64,000 nucleotides of DNA from Siphonodentalium dalli (lineage: Eukaryota > Mollusca > Scaphopoda > Gadilida > Siphonodentaliidae): NCBI GenBank assembly GCA_032622095.1, contig CP136066.1:154841152-154905151 (forward strand). Direction: 5' to 3'. The notes beneath the pieces were generated by a model. That model did not search any database. It had not been told where the DNA came from and saw only the letters and a program-made list of their open reading frames with translations. This document shows positions 1 to 12,600 of this stretch, in pieces. The position numbers and the translations under genes were made by a program. Position 1 is the stretch's first letter. Every line of letters starts with the position of its first letter.

Positions 1-474
1 TTCACACTGGGCCGAAAAAATCTTTTAGCCACATTTTTTTGCCAATTCTGATTTATTTTGGCCAAATTAAAAAAACTGTGATATGGTGTCTAGACTTCAT
101 TAATCCCACCATTATTACTTGACAATATACCCACCCCCCACCATCTACTATTCAGTATGACAGACCAAGGATTCATTAGTGCTAATCCTCATTATTGTTT
201 TATTACATTGATTGATAGTGCACGGTCATGAGTGCCTTTTGTTACCCATTGAGCTGTATCACCTAATCAATTAGCAGATGATCATACTATAAGAACTGTG
301 ATTTCTGGGAAGGTGGTTAAATAGGGGTTAAGGGGGGACCATCGGTCCTTCCGAGAATCCCGGGTATAGCCCCCCCCCCCCAAACACTCTCTATGAGGTG
401 GAAAAATCATGTCAGCACCACCTTAAATCATGAAAACTTATTTAAACTAATCATTGTTTCAATTTGTTTGCCAG
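1..474. other. Intron sequence upstream of the first visible GANAB exon
   Basis: No coding similarity was recognised. The stretch is AT-rich with a C run near 370-381 and ends in the acceptor TTTGCCAG that precedes the exon at 475. It is read as the 3' part of a GANAB intron. Confidence 0.6.
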
Positions 475-677
475 ATACTTCACATGGGCATCTGATAAGT
501 TTCCAAATTCTATAGACATGATCAACAATGTTGCTGCCAAAGGTCGTAAAATGGTCACGATTGTGGATCCACATCTAAAGAGGGATGACAACTACAAAGT
601 CTATGCAGACTGTAAGAGCAGAGATATGTTTGTAAAAGATAAAAATAACAATGAATATGATGGATGGTGTTGGCCAG
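475..677 (+). CDS. GANAB: GANAB exon a: GH31 barrel, strand with VDPH motif
   Basis: Begins with the last base of a split Arg codon after TTTGCCAG and reads [16 protein letters not shown]..., then [10 protein letters not shown] and ending YDGWCWP plus one base of Gly. The donor is GTATGT at 678. It matches the RYFTWD..VAIVDPHIK..YEGWCWPG region of GANAB. Confidence 0.93.
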
Positions 678-3600
678 GTATGTTAAATTTAGATTAGTTG
701 TTCTCTAAAAAAAATCTCTTTGTACTGTAGGAATCAGCTACATCTGTTATTGTCCATTATTTTGTGTGTGTGTTATCCAGTTGTCTGGATTTGGTTTCTG
801 CATGAGAATTTTAGTTTCGATTATTATCCCCTGCAAACAAAGTTTGGCAGGGGGTATAGAAATGGATGTGGACTCTGTCCATCCATCTGCGAGTCCGTCT
901 AGCCATCCTTCTGTCCATAACAACTTTGAAGCTCGATATCTTGTGTTCATCTTCAGTTGTAATTTAATGATATTTGGTATGTTGATGAAGCAACATGGGG
1001 GATAGAGTATTTACAAACAGCGGGATTCGTCCAATAATTTTTTCCAGAGTTACTGCTAGGGTTGGGTCAATTACATTGCAATGTAATTAATTACAAATAT
1101 GTCAATTACAATTACAATTACATTGGAAATGCAATGTAATTAATTACAATTACAATTACATTGGTTCAATTACAATTACAATTACAATTACTTTTGGTTA
1201 ACTTACTGCCCTTATTATGTAAATGGGACTTTAATTTTACTCTTTGTATGACTAAATTCTTCAGGACAACCTACCGGCCACAACCCTCATCCAATCTTCA
1301 CCAAACTTCATATGGATCTTTGGGTTGCTCTAGTTTGATCACATTTCAAATTTGTTCTATTGATTACTAACATAAAAATGTCTCAAATTTGAATGAACGA
1401 TAGCTAATTAATTTTTAAAAAAATCTCTTTGAACCTTCTATTTCAAGAGAGAAGAATTCTAGATGGAAACAGATATCGACAGGTGTTACTGATTTTCTTT
1501 CAGATTATCTCACTGATTATCACCATGTGTATATTTCTAATTACAATACACTTACTCAGCACAATGCTTCTCATTTTGCAGGAACATCCAGTTGGCCAGA
1601 TTTTGTCGACCCTGTAGTTCGTGACTGGTGGGCTGATCAATTCAGTACCACAGAATATACCGGTACAACAGATGATCTCTATGTATGGAATGATATGAAT
1701 GAACCTTCAGTATTCAATGGACCAGAGATTACCTTCTATAAAGATGCTAAACATCATGGCGGCTGGGAAAACAGGGATGTACACAACTTATATGGTTTTT
1801 ATGTGGTAGGTATAAACTTAGTCTGCAATCAGTCGAAAAAAGTATGAAATATTTTGTCTGATTCCTTCTCCAAACAAAAATATTACTCCATTGATACATT
1901 GCATCCAATAAAATTAGCGCGACATATGAACGTGCCAATGAGAATCGAGTATTGGGGATTCCTGAAAATTCCCTTTTCGATTGTCTGTTTTCAATGTTCC
2001 GCCTTCGTCTTAAAATAGAATTAAACATATTTATTATGCATGTTTACACGACGTGGCTCTTGAATGTTTTTAAACACAGCTGTTAAACAATTAGGACATT
2101 AGTCAGGCAGCGATACTGAGTGCCAAGATTACCAATAGACTGCATCACAAGGGTTGTTAGCGCAGCCATTGTTATAACACGTTTCGAAACCGAAAGTAGT
2201 TTAGGCCAAAAAAAAAAAGTGTTTTGGTTCTCGGGCAATTTTTTTTTCAAATCAATGAGGGAGGGAGGGTTTTATTTTTATTTTTTATTTTTTTCTGCGC
2301 ATAGTAAGCATGGACAAAGATACCTTCCTCTGTCTAGAAAAATAACCAGAAAGGTAGAGGGAACTGTTATGCATATAAACTCATTTAGTCTTTATATAAA
2401 AATGACATTGTACTACCAGTGTATGACTTGGATTACCTAACAATATGTAATTCCCCTGACATTAACTACCGTACTGTTATTGTTGTCTAAAAACTGATAC
2501 TTCCCCATTCTAATATGTGATCCTGAATTTAGTCCTGTGCCTTTCAATTGTATAAAGTTACAATTAGTGTAAGTTGTTCACAATGACTAATTGTAAGAAG
2601 AGCATGAGGATCAGCTAATCATTTTCTTAATTGTAGTCATCTACTTCATGTTGTAAGCCTGCAAGTCACTTTTTAACACATTACATGTTAGAGCGCAATG
2701 CACACTAATATTCAACACATATCTGCTATGGACATGTTGATAAAATCCAACAAAAAAAAAGAAGTTTTTTTTTTTTTTTTGAAATTTATTTTTTCGTAGG
2801 TTTTTTTGTCATAACATCAGGCATATAATAAAAAGGCCTAATGCGGCCCTTTTTATTCAATGCGGCGGGGCCTGAGAACCAAAACCTTTTTTTTTTTTGG
2901 CCTTAGTGTCAATCATTTCTACATTTAGCACGAGCGATGTCACCACATGACTCATAATTATTAAGGGACACACCAAATTTGGTTGAAATCGGTCCAGGGG
3001 TCTGGGAGAAATATTGCGCACATCCTACTCTTTTATATACAGTAATGCCCTAAATAATCGACTCCTTAACCACAGATGAATTATGGGTAACTTTTCAGGA
3101 TTTAGTCGGAAATATGGCTTGTTGCCATTCATCGGAAAGCTCTCAGTGATGAATGGCAACAAGCCATATTTCCGACTAAATCCTGAAAAGTTACCCATAA
3201 TTCTGCTGTGGTTAATGAGTCTATTACTTAGGGCATTACTGTATATAGATGTTGCACATTTACTTGTGTTTATTTCAGCACATGGCTACAGCTGACGGGT
3301 TAGTGAAGAGGAACGGTGGCAATCATAGATTCTTTGTTCTCACCAGAGCTTTCTTCGCTGGAAGTCAGCGTTATGGTAAGTATTTCACTTTAAGATATGG
3401 AAGGTGTTCGTGGTTGGTATAACAGGTGTAACAGGGAATTTTCTGCTTTAATAATTTGTTGCTCCTGGTATATCATATGAAAAAGTTTTAAAAAACAATT
3501 TGTGTTTCTTGAATTGAACTTAAAACCACAAGGCGATTTGAGTACACCTAATAATGTTCGCTTATGAATTTTTACCAGCATCAAAAAAGGTAAATAAATA

Positions 3601-6600
3601 CCTGAAACACCTTTCTGCAAACATGTTTCAGAAAGACGCATCGAAGTCAGAAAAAATACCACTTCGAACACAATGTTCAGGGTTTGACCATTTGTTGCGC
3701 CATTTGTATTCATTGAAGTTCCGGAAATGGAATAATGTGCAACTGTCTGGAAAACGTATATTGCGTTATCTTAACTTGAAACTAGTTAACTTCATGCCCT
3801 ACTTTCTCGTCATTTTAGTCATCAAAGCTTATTAATGGAGAGGGGGCTCGAAATAAAATGGGATCAAACTAAACAAAAATCCTCGGGCTTGTTGATTATT
3901 TCCATTTCCAGTCAATCCATCTATTTATACTATATTATATTTCTTATTCTTAAAACTTTTGGTAAATCTTTATATATGTTATTAGGATTGGAATAAAATA
4001 TATTTACACTAAAATTATGTAGTACAATGGTGCATGGATTGCATGCAGAAGCTATTTATAACGGTTGCAATGTAAATGATATGAAATCCTTTAGACTCTG
4101 TAACATGTATCTTGATCAAGAGTCTAATTTTCTTCGAAAGTGGGGGGTATACTGGATTGACTGCGTCCGTCCGTCCGTCCGTCCATCCGTCCGTCATGCT
4201 TTCTCCCTCCGTGTGTCCGTCCGTCCGTCCATCCGACCTCATAACTCGAACAACTATGAACCGATTTCAATAATTTTTTGTATGCAATCTCCTTAGGACG
4301 GTCTCTCCGCATGTTGCTAATCGCTTCTTTTTTTTTCAAGTTACGCCTCATTTTCGACTTATTTTGACTTAGAAAATTCTGTCCGACTTAATAACTTTAA
4401 CAAATATGAACCGATTTCAATAATTTTTGGTATACATGCTTCTCACAATTCCCTCTCTAAATGATGTGGCTAGGGATTGGCTCAAACTGTTTTTCGTAAT
4501 ATTACACTTCATTTTCGACTTATTTTGACTTAGAAAATTCTGTCTGGCTTAATAACTTTAACAAATATGAACCAATTTGAATAATTTTTTCTGTACAAGC
4601 TTCTTGTGACACCATATCGATATAATTAGTCCGAATTTTTCTTTAAAGTTAAAAATCATTTTTGTTGGGTTTACGGATAATGCGGGTTGAATTTGCCACG
4701 GTGGGGGTATGCTAGCACTCGAGTGCACATCTCTTGTTTTAATTAGAATTACGTTTGACTATACATAATACTTGACATTCTCCAGGCGCGGTGTGGACAG
4801 GAGATAACATGGGTGAATGGTCGCATCTGAAAATAACTGTTCCCATGTTACTCTCTTTGAACATTGCTGGAATAACATTCTCGGGAGCAGATGTAGGTGG
4901 CTTCTTCAAGAATCCTGATTTTGAACTACTCACGAGGTGGTATCAGGTGAGTACATTGCTACAGTCCTGTTAATTATAGACCCATCCCAAAAGATGGGGT
5001 ATACTGGATTACATGTGTCCGTTTGTCTGTCCGTCCGTCCTTCTGTTTAGCTGTTCGTTTGTCCGCTCATATATCTTAGCCATGGGTGATTGGATCTCAA
5101 TGAAACTTGGTATGCAGTTTTGTCATCATGAGGGTTTTCAGAAGAGTGTTCATTATCTTTGTTCACATTTTCCATTCAAGAGTTATCCCTCTTTGTTTAT
5201 CTGAAAATGTTGGATTTCCATCCGTCTGCTCTTATATCTTAACCATGGGTTATTGGATCTCAATGAAATTTGGTATGCAGGTTTGGCATCAGGGCTTTCA
5301 AAAGAGTATTCATTGATGTTGTTGCACATTTTCCGTTCAAGAGTTATCCCTCTTTCTTTATCTGAAAGATAAAGATTTCCATCTGTCGTTTGTTAGAATT
5401 GTCAAGTAATTTGTTCGTTAATCACATTTTTTTTCACAATTTGGTTTCCAACTTGCCCATATTTCAATTTTCAACATGGGGTATCCCAGCACCCGTGGTG
5501 CAACCTCTTTTTAGTATGGGCTGAGTCGAGGCAAATGCTGAGGCAAAAAGAAATTTCGTCAGCTATATTTAGCTATATTCAGAACCTGTCAATGTTTTTC
5601 ACAATATGGAAATAAATTTCTGCAGACATTGTCTTAGTGTTTCATTCTGGATGTATGAAGACTCTAAAAATTCATTGGTAAATGCCAAAAATGACTGAGA
5701 TAACAAGGACTATCTGATTATCAGCAAATTTTAAACAAGACCCAATATAACCTGCCACAATAATTGACATAGTTGTATTTGAAGATATATGTGTAGAGTA
5801 GGGCAACTATATCAATCCTTGGCTTTTTAGCCAAGGGAAATATTTCTGGCCTAAGCAATGTTTTAGCAAAGTCAAATTTCTTCTAATTAACAGTGCTGCA
5901 GCTAAACATGAACCCTATATGGTCACCTATGTTCTTTACAGGATTGAATCAGCCTTTCTATAACATGCAATCATTTCCATCTAACGTGAAGCATTGACCT
6001 TTGGACAAATATTTAAATGTTTTTTAAACAAAATTCTCTAATCGAATATTGGGACCGAATCAAATAATAAATCAAACGTAGAATGTTCACTGAACTGTAA
6101 CTCTCTAGGTATGTCTCCCAGATGAATGTCCCACATTCATTCCTGACCACATGGTTTTCTTATCAATACACACAAAATCTGGATCAGTCACTGCATTGTC
6201 ATGGTTGTATCAGCTGGTTGTATCAATATTATAAGTTATTGTGGTGGATTGACGGTAACATGGTGTGAGATTGATGGCTTGGAATTTATGTTCATAGGCT
6301 CCAAGCCGTCAATGTCACAACATGTTACCATCAATCTAACACAATAATGTATATGTTCTGCCGACAGTCCTGGTCAATCGTAGCAATTTGACATTTCTTC
6401 CAGAAGTCTGCTCATCTCAAAATCCTTTTGGTCATTCCGTAACGCTATTCAACGTAAATGACGTCATGAAAAAAGCAGAACGGAAAGAGCCGATGTAAAT
6501 GGTTGTCTTCATTTCCCTTATGTTGACAACTCAGCTCGAGTCGTAAACATGGGATATGTTGCGTGGCTCTATTCAATCAAAGACGCTGTTTCTTACTGGA

Positions 6601-9600
6601 GTCAGAAAAAAAATGCAGGAACAAGGGCTGAAACGGTTACGGGATTTTCATCGGCGGTTAACCGTTTGAATTAACTGAGGTTAACTGGTTAACCATGGTT
6701 ACGCAGGGCTAAATTGACATCTGAATGTCTATATCATAACATGCTGTCTATTATTCACAACAAATAATTCAATTTAAGTCAAGTATGCTGAGTTATAAAT
6801 GAGAAGCAAACACCGATATTGTCCCTAATTTATGAAAGTTAGCGCGATGTCATGGAAATCGGAAAACCTTGGCAATTTCCATACTGCAGATGCCCAAACC
6901 CACAGGTGGTTCCTATTCTCTTCCTTGCGGCGTAATATACCATCCATGCATATAAAGGGACATAGATAAATGTCCCTCTTATTTATAGCAGGCTAGGTAG
7001 CGCATGGTGCTCAAAAGTTAATTTAAAGTTCTCTCGTTTTCTTTTTCTGGTCACTATATAGGACCATATATATAATATACCGGTAAGTATGTATGTTTAA
7101 TCAAGTAATTTATAGTAGGACTTGCCAAGAAGAGATGCTATTTGCAATTGACAAGATCGGGTTATATCAATAATCTGCACTACATATAATATCAAGTCTC
7201 TATTGCATCATCGTCTAATTAAGTAACCTGTGGGGGTTTCAATTTTGTGTGCACGGGGACCCTCCATAACACGTTCTTCGATTCCACATGCTTGAGTCCA
7301 ACTTGGACACTGATTGAAGAATAGCGGCCTTTAACGAGTTGCCCACTCATTTTTGACACATAACACTCGTGCTATAGTCAAACATCATGATGTTAGTTAC
7401 ACTGTAGTGCCGACTTGTTACACCGAGTTATCATTATTATTCACCGATTCTCATTGTCATAACATGTACAAAACAGTTCCCTTTGTCTGAGGTGTGTTAA
7501 CACTGGGGATCCCAGCTTTTTGCTACATGTATCTGACTATATGTTGTTATTTAAGTACTGCATTGTTGGCTTAGGGTTAACCGGTCGTGCAATTTTCATT
7601 TCTGATACGTTTCCAGGCTGCGGCATTCCAACCATTCTTCAGAGCTCATGCTCATTTGGACACAAAGAGACGGGAACCTTTCCTCCTACCAGATGAGAAT
7701 AGGAAGATTGTCAGAGATGTTATTCGGGAGAGATACTCATTTCTGCCATTCTGGTACACAACATTCTATGAAGGCGAGATTGAGGGCTTGCCTGTTATCC
7801 GTCCAATGTGGGTTGAATATCCTAAAGATACAGCAACATTTAAAATAGATGATCAGTATACAATAAGTAAGTATAAATCATGATTTTGGATCTTATTTGC
7901 TTATCTTAAAGTAATTATTGCTTGTTTTTTTAGCTTTTGCTCAGCTAATTAGTTAACATTTAACTCTTCCATGACTGAAGCTTCCTGAAATTTTTTGAAA
8001 ACCCTGTGCAATTACTGTAGATCTCTTATATATAAGAGAATGCACTGGCACATGAACTTTAATGCTGCACCAGTGCAGCTCCCATCAGAAAGGTTTAATG
8101 ATTTTGTTACCGAGATGCTTAGTTATCATCCTGTAAATACGGCATGTTGCCATTCATCGGAAAGCTCTCACGAGAGCTTTCTGATGAATGGCAGCAAGCC
8201 ATATTTCAGACGAAATTGGGTATAGAGGTTCGGCATCAGGTGTGCTTTCATAGGAGTATCCAATTAATAATGTAGTTCACATTTTGCTTCTTTGTTTATC
8301 TTCACCCCATCAAATTTGGCCCAGCTGGGTGTGTATAGAACACTGTTGCAACCTCTAAGTGGTGTAACAATAAATCTTGATGTGTTGCGAAGCTATCTGA
8401 AAAATTGTAAAAAATTGTATTGTGATATGTTTTAATGCATGTATTGCAATGCGCTTATTCCCACATTTTGATATATTTTGTCGACTTCATGTACATATAC
8501 AGTTCCTTAATGGCTGTGAGTGGTATATCTAGCATTGAACACTATTGTCCGACTAAAGCTGAAGGTTAAATTAAATTGTTTCAATGTCACTGTATAACCC
8601 TAAGCATGGAATGGTTGCTGGTATAAAAATGAGGAATGGAATTATTATACCAGTTCACCATTCGTCTCTGCGGGTTAAAATTTCAATATCATATCGTATT
8701 CTGTGCAAATTTTACGATATACTTATCGTACTGTATCAGGGGTGTATTGTTTAGCCCAACAACCTCTTGTGAATGTTCAGCTTCTCCTGTAAAAAAAATG
8801 TTTTGTTATTGAAGGTAACTCTCTGCTCGTAAAACCAATAACAACCCAAGGAGGACAAGGAACAAATGTATACTTCCCCGGAGATACACAGGTAAGCTAA
8901 TGCAGATTATTGAACAAGCTACACATTTCGAGTTTGAACGATTTTGCTAGCATTCATATTACGACGCTATAAATATCTTCTAAAGACAATCCCTGCAGTA
9001 TGATGTCACAGCTCACACATAGTTTTATTATTGATAGATTATATCCTTTCAGTTTCACTAAAGCTACCTGTTGAAATTCTTGGAAATACTTAATTCAATT
9101 CTCTTTGCTAAGTATTATTGGTCAATTAATGGAATCTTATAGATTTGTAAACACTGTAATGCTTAGCTTGTTAATTTATTTAGTCTTCAATAGTCTGTAT
9201 TCCAATCAGACGGCAGTCTCATGTGCATAATTTCATGATTAATGCTATGGGTATCATGAACAGAAATAATGCATCCATGGAAAAGATCAACTTGCGTAGT
9301 ATATGTAGCATTGGATTTCTTTGTGAGTATCTCAGGTGCAAGGAAATGACTACATTTCAGTGACAGAAACCAAAATGTTCCCTGACGGGACAAACCATGA
9401 TCATGTGTTTCCCCAATACAGCTTCATTTATTCTCCCCTGGCGGAAACCATGCCAATACACATCTCGGGCAATAAATTACTTAACCATATTTAGGGCCAT
9501 AATTATTAGACTGCTGCCTTCTCAATATTAACACTTTCCATAGTAAACCGATTCCCCTGAAACTATGTATTATTCATTCAGGAAAAAAGAGCAAACAGAC

Positions 9601-12600
9601 AATAAGTTCAGAAGGATTCCTATTTATTGGTGGGAAATGTTTAGATAATAAGTTTAACGGCCATTTGTTGAACTTATTATCTGAACATTTCCTTAGGGAA
9701 CTACTCATCAATGATTATTCAGTTATTATCTCCATACCTATGTATGTATAGGTTCATGAGAAATAAACTGATTGTAAAAGAACATATCATTTCTACTGTT
9801 AATAATTTGCCAGCGCCATTATTAAAATGTTCTTAATGATAGATATTGTGTTATTCTTAGCTGTTTCTATATTCATTGTTGTTTCTTTCTTTAGGTCTGG
9901 TATGATATAAAAACCTACCAGCCATACAGAGGCGGTCACACAGAATATATTGAAGCTAAAATTGATAAAGTAAGTTAATAAAACAAAATAGATAATGTGT
10001 AAGTGAAATATAATTAAATTGAACATAAACAGATCGTTCTGACAAAAGGATTTGTCATTAACTCTCTTACACTTGATGACACGTTTTGATGTATTTGACA
10101 CGTCCTCAGATATTTCCATCCTTAGAGACAAATGACATTAGTGGAGATTGAGTGTGAAAGTGTTAAAATTAGACCATATATCGCGATTACGTTCTCAAAT
10201 AACTCACTGCTCTGACTGGTTCTTATTTATGATTATGTAGATGAGGTCCTAATATTGTCACTGAAGGATGTTCAGGAATATTTCATGGAATTGGAAATAG
10301 TATAACATGTTGTCCTGAATGTTGTGAAGTCGGACATAGCAATAAATTGCAAATTTTAACAATTTCCTCTACTGTTGGCGGCGGTATGAAAAATTGTGAG
10401 TACATTTATTTTTCTCGTGAAATTATTACTTAACCCTTCAAATTGTTAAAAATGAAACAAAATTACGATTCCTTGATTTTTCTACTTATATTTCCATAGA
10501 CATTCAGAACTTGTCTTAAATTATCAACTGATTTACTAAATACTATTAGTTATTTGCAGTTTATTGATGGACTGAGATTTTCCCCCGCGGCTCTAGGGGT
10601 ACATTCTCCGACCCAAATGTTTTCCGATGAATGGCAACAAGCCATATTTCCGACTAAATCCTGAAAAATTACCCATAATAATGCTGTGGTTAAGGAGTCG
10701 ATTATTTAGGGCATTACTGTACAAATGTAATATTTCCTCTTTAAGATTCCAGTTTTCCAGAGAGGTGGAAGCATTATACCCAAAAAAGAGCGTGTGAGGA
10801 GGGCGTCATCATTAATGAGATTCGACCCATTCACATTAATTGTTTGTCTAAATGATCAGGTGAATATAATTTGTATCATGTAACTAATTAAAATTGATTG
10901 ATCAAAATCCACCTATGATTTTACATTGATTGAATACAAAGACTGCAAGAACACAGCGAAAAAGCCTTCCAATTTTGTTTCTGAGCTTTAGTTCTGTTCA
11001 CTGGCATTGAATTTATCTTAAATTATGCAAATTTTGAAATATCAAGTTATTAAAGATACATAATCCGAATTAACGCTCGTAAATTACTATTTCTTTGGCT
11101 TCGGGGGTAAAAATATTGATTCAAGTCGAGGCTCAGATATCAGATATAAATTTTTTTAATCTTTTTTTTGTTGGTATTTCACCACCTGGAATAGTTGGTG
11201 GCCTAAGCAAATATTCGACGAGCCGACCGACATACTCTCGATACCAAATTGCATTGAACAAAATGTTGATATATAAGGCCAAAAAAAATTAATGAATTGA
11301 TTCTCAGGCACCGCCGCTCTCATAAAATAGGGGCCGCCTAACTCATTTTATTTGAAATCCAAACAACCAACGATCAAATAATTCAAATCGCAGCCGATTC
11401 GCGTTCAAGTGGCGAGTTCTCCGTTTGCGGAAGTGCTGGAATTCGCTATTTCCGGTTTACGCTTTTAGCGCGTGGTAATGTAATAATTACGACAGGAATA
11501 CCACTTCGAAACGAACTACGGCGAGTTATGGCAGTGCGCTGCTGGGGAGATGATAGGCCTCGGTATTTACGCAAAAAACATGATTAAATAAAGCGAACTA
11601 ATGTCATTCATTAAAGCAGGTTGCATTATTTACAGTTATTTATAAGTTCACAAACAAACGAGTCCTGCAGTTTCTACACTGGCAAATTCCGTGATTTGAA
11701 AAAACACGATGTTGTTGACACCGAATTATATTTCGTGACAAAATTGTCAGAAAATGGTCTGTATTGTCCATAGAATGCGATAAAACAATTGGGCAAATGG
11801 CCGAAAAAATATTCATTGATGAGGATGAATCGGCCGAGTCGATACCGACAAATATAAACCCCTATATTTGTGAAATTGACACTGATGCCAGTGACGGTGA
11901 CAGTAGCCAAAATGATCATGAAGAAGTCAGAAAAAAGAAACCATACGTACATATGTCCATCTCCTTCCCAGACATCTGCATAAAATGTGGTGGAATGGAA
12001 GATTTGGACAAGGTTGATGGTTGCCATCCACAGTGTAAGACGCGTCTTGAAAAATTTCTGACAGTGCTATCTCGTAAGCGCAACTTCTCTGTGAGAAACA
12101 GGAGAAGTTGAAAGCTAAACGAAACAAGGCAAAATGAGCATGTCTGCAATTTCCCAAGACGCATTTAAACAGTGTGAATGGCAAACATCAGTTTAATACC
12201 TCACTATATTTAATATAATCATTCCATTTTCCGTCCTTTCATTTGCTTAGCTTTAAAGTTTAAGAGGAACAACCTCGATGTTATTTTAGAAGTAAGATAC
12301 TTCAATGCATATATTTTATTTTATACACTTTTCCAGTTTTATTTCACTACTAGTCTGTTGTTTTGTTTTGTTTATTGGTTCGCAGTTTCAATTATAATGA
12401 TTCCACAATTAATTGAGCCTTCTGGTCTTGATTTCGGGGATCCCAGATGTATGTCTGAACTGGCCGCTGGAAATAAAAAATAAAAATAAAAACCGCCCTC
12501 CCTCATTCATTTGAAAAAAAAATTGCCTGAGAATCAATTCATTAATTTTGTTTGGCCTAACAAGTTTTGGAAAATTTTATACTAGAGTTACAATTATTTT

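Larger units (their letters stand above)
678..1581 (+). other. GANAB intron with repeat fragments
   Basis: A GT-AG intron. It holds a CTGCAAACAAAG-type dispersed repeat (828-1055), an ATTACA microsatellite (1069-1191) and a reversed fragment of the Cx family (about 1265-1340). No coding content was seen. Confidence 0.7.
11277..12557. mobile_element. Family L element, 1281 bp, Harbinger-like, carries an ORF
   Basis: The 34-bp terminal inverted repeats at 11277-11310 and 12524-12557 differ at one position. They start GGCCAAA and end at CTCAGGCA. Flanking TAA occurs at 11274-11276 and 12558-12560, a 3-bp duplication as in PIF/Harbinger elements. The interior has a CpG-rich block (11390-11580) and the ORF at 11797-12111. 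It is too short for a full Harbinger transposase plus its Myb-like partner, so it is probably non-autonomous. Confidence 0.8.

Noticed and set aside
1806-1813. Alternative donor GTATAA at 1810 for the catalytic GANAB exon
   Set aside because: Would shift the frame relative to HMATADGL in the next exon; GTAGGT at 1806 keeps it.
4160-4240. Regular GTCC repeats resembling a short direct-repeat array
   Set aside because: Units are 4 bp with no spacers. This is the pyrimidine tract of a dispersed repeat, not a CRISPR array; the host is an animal.
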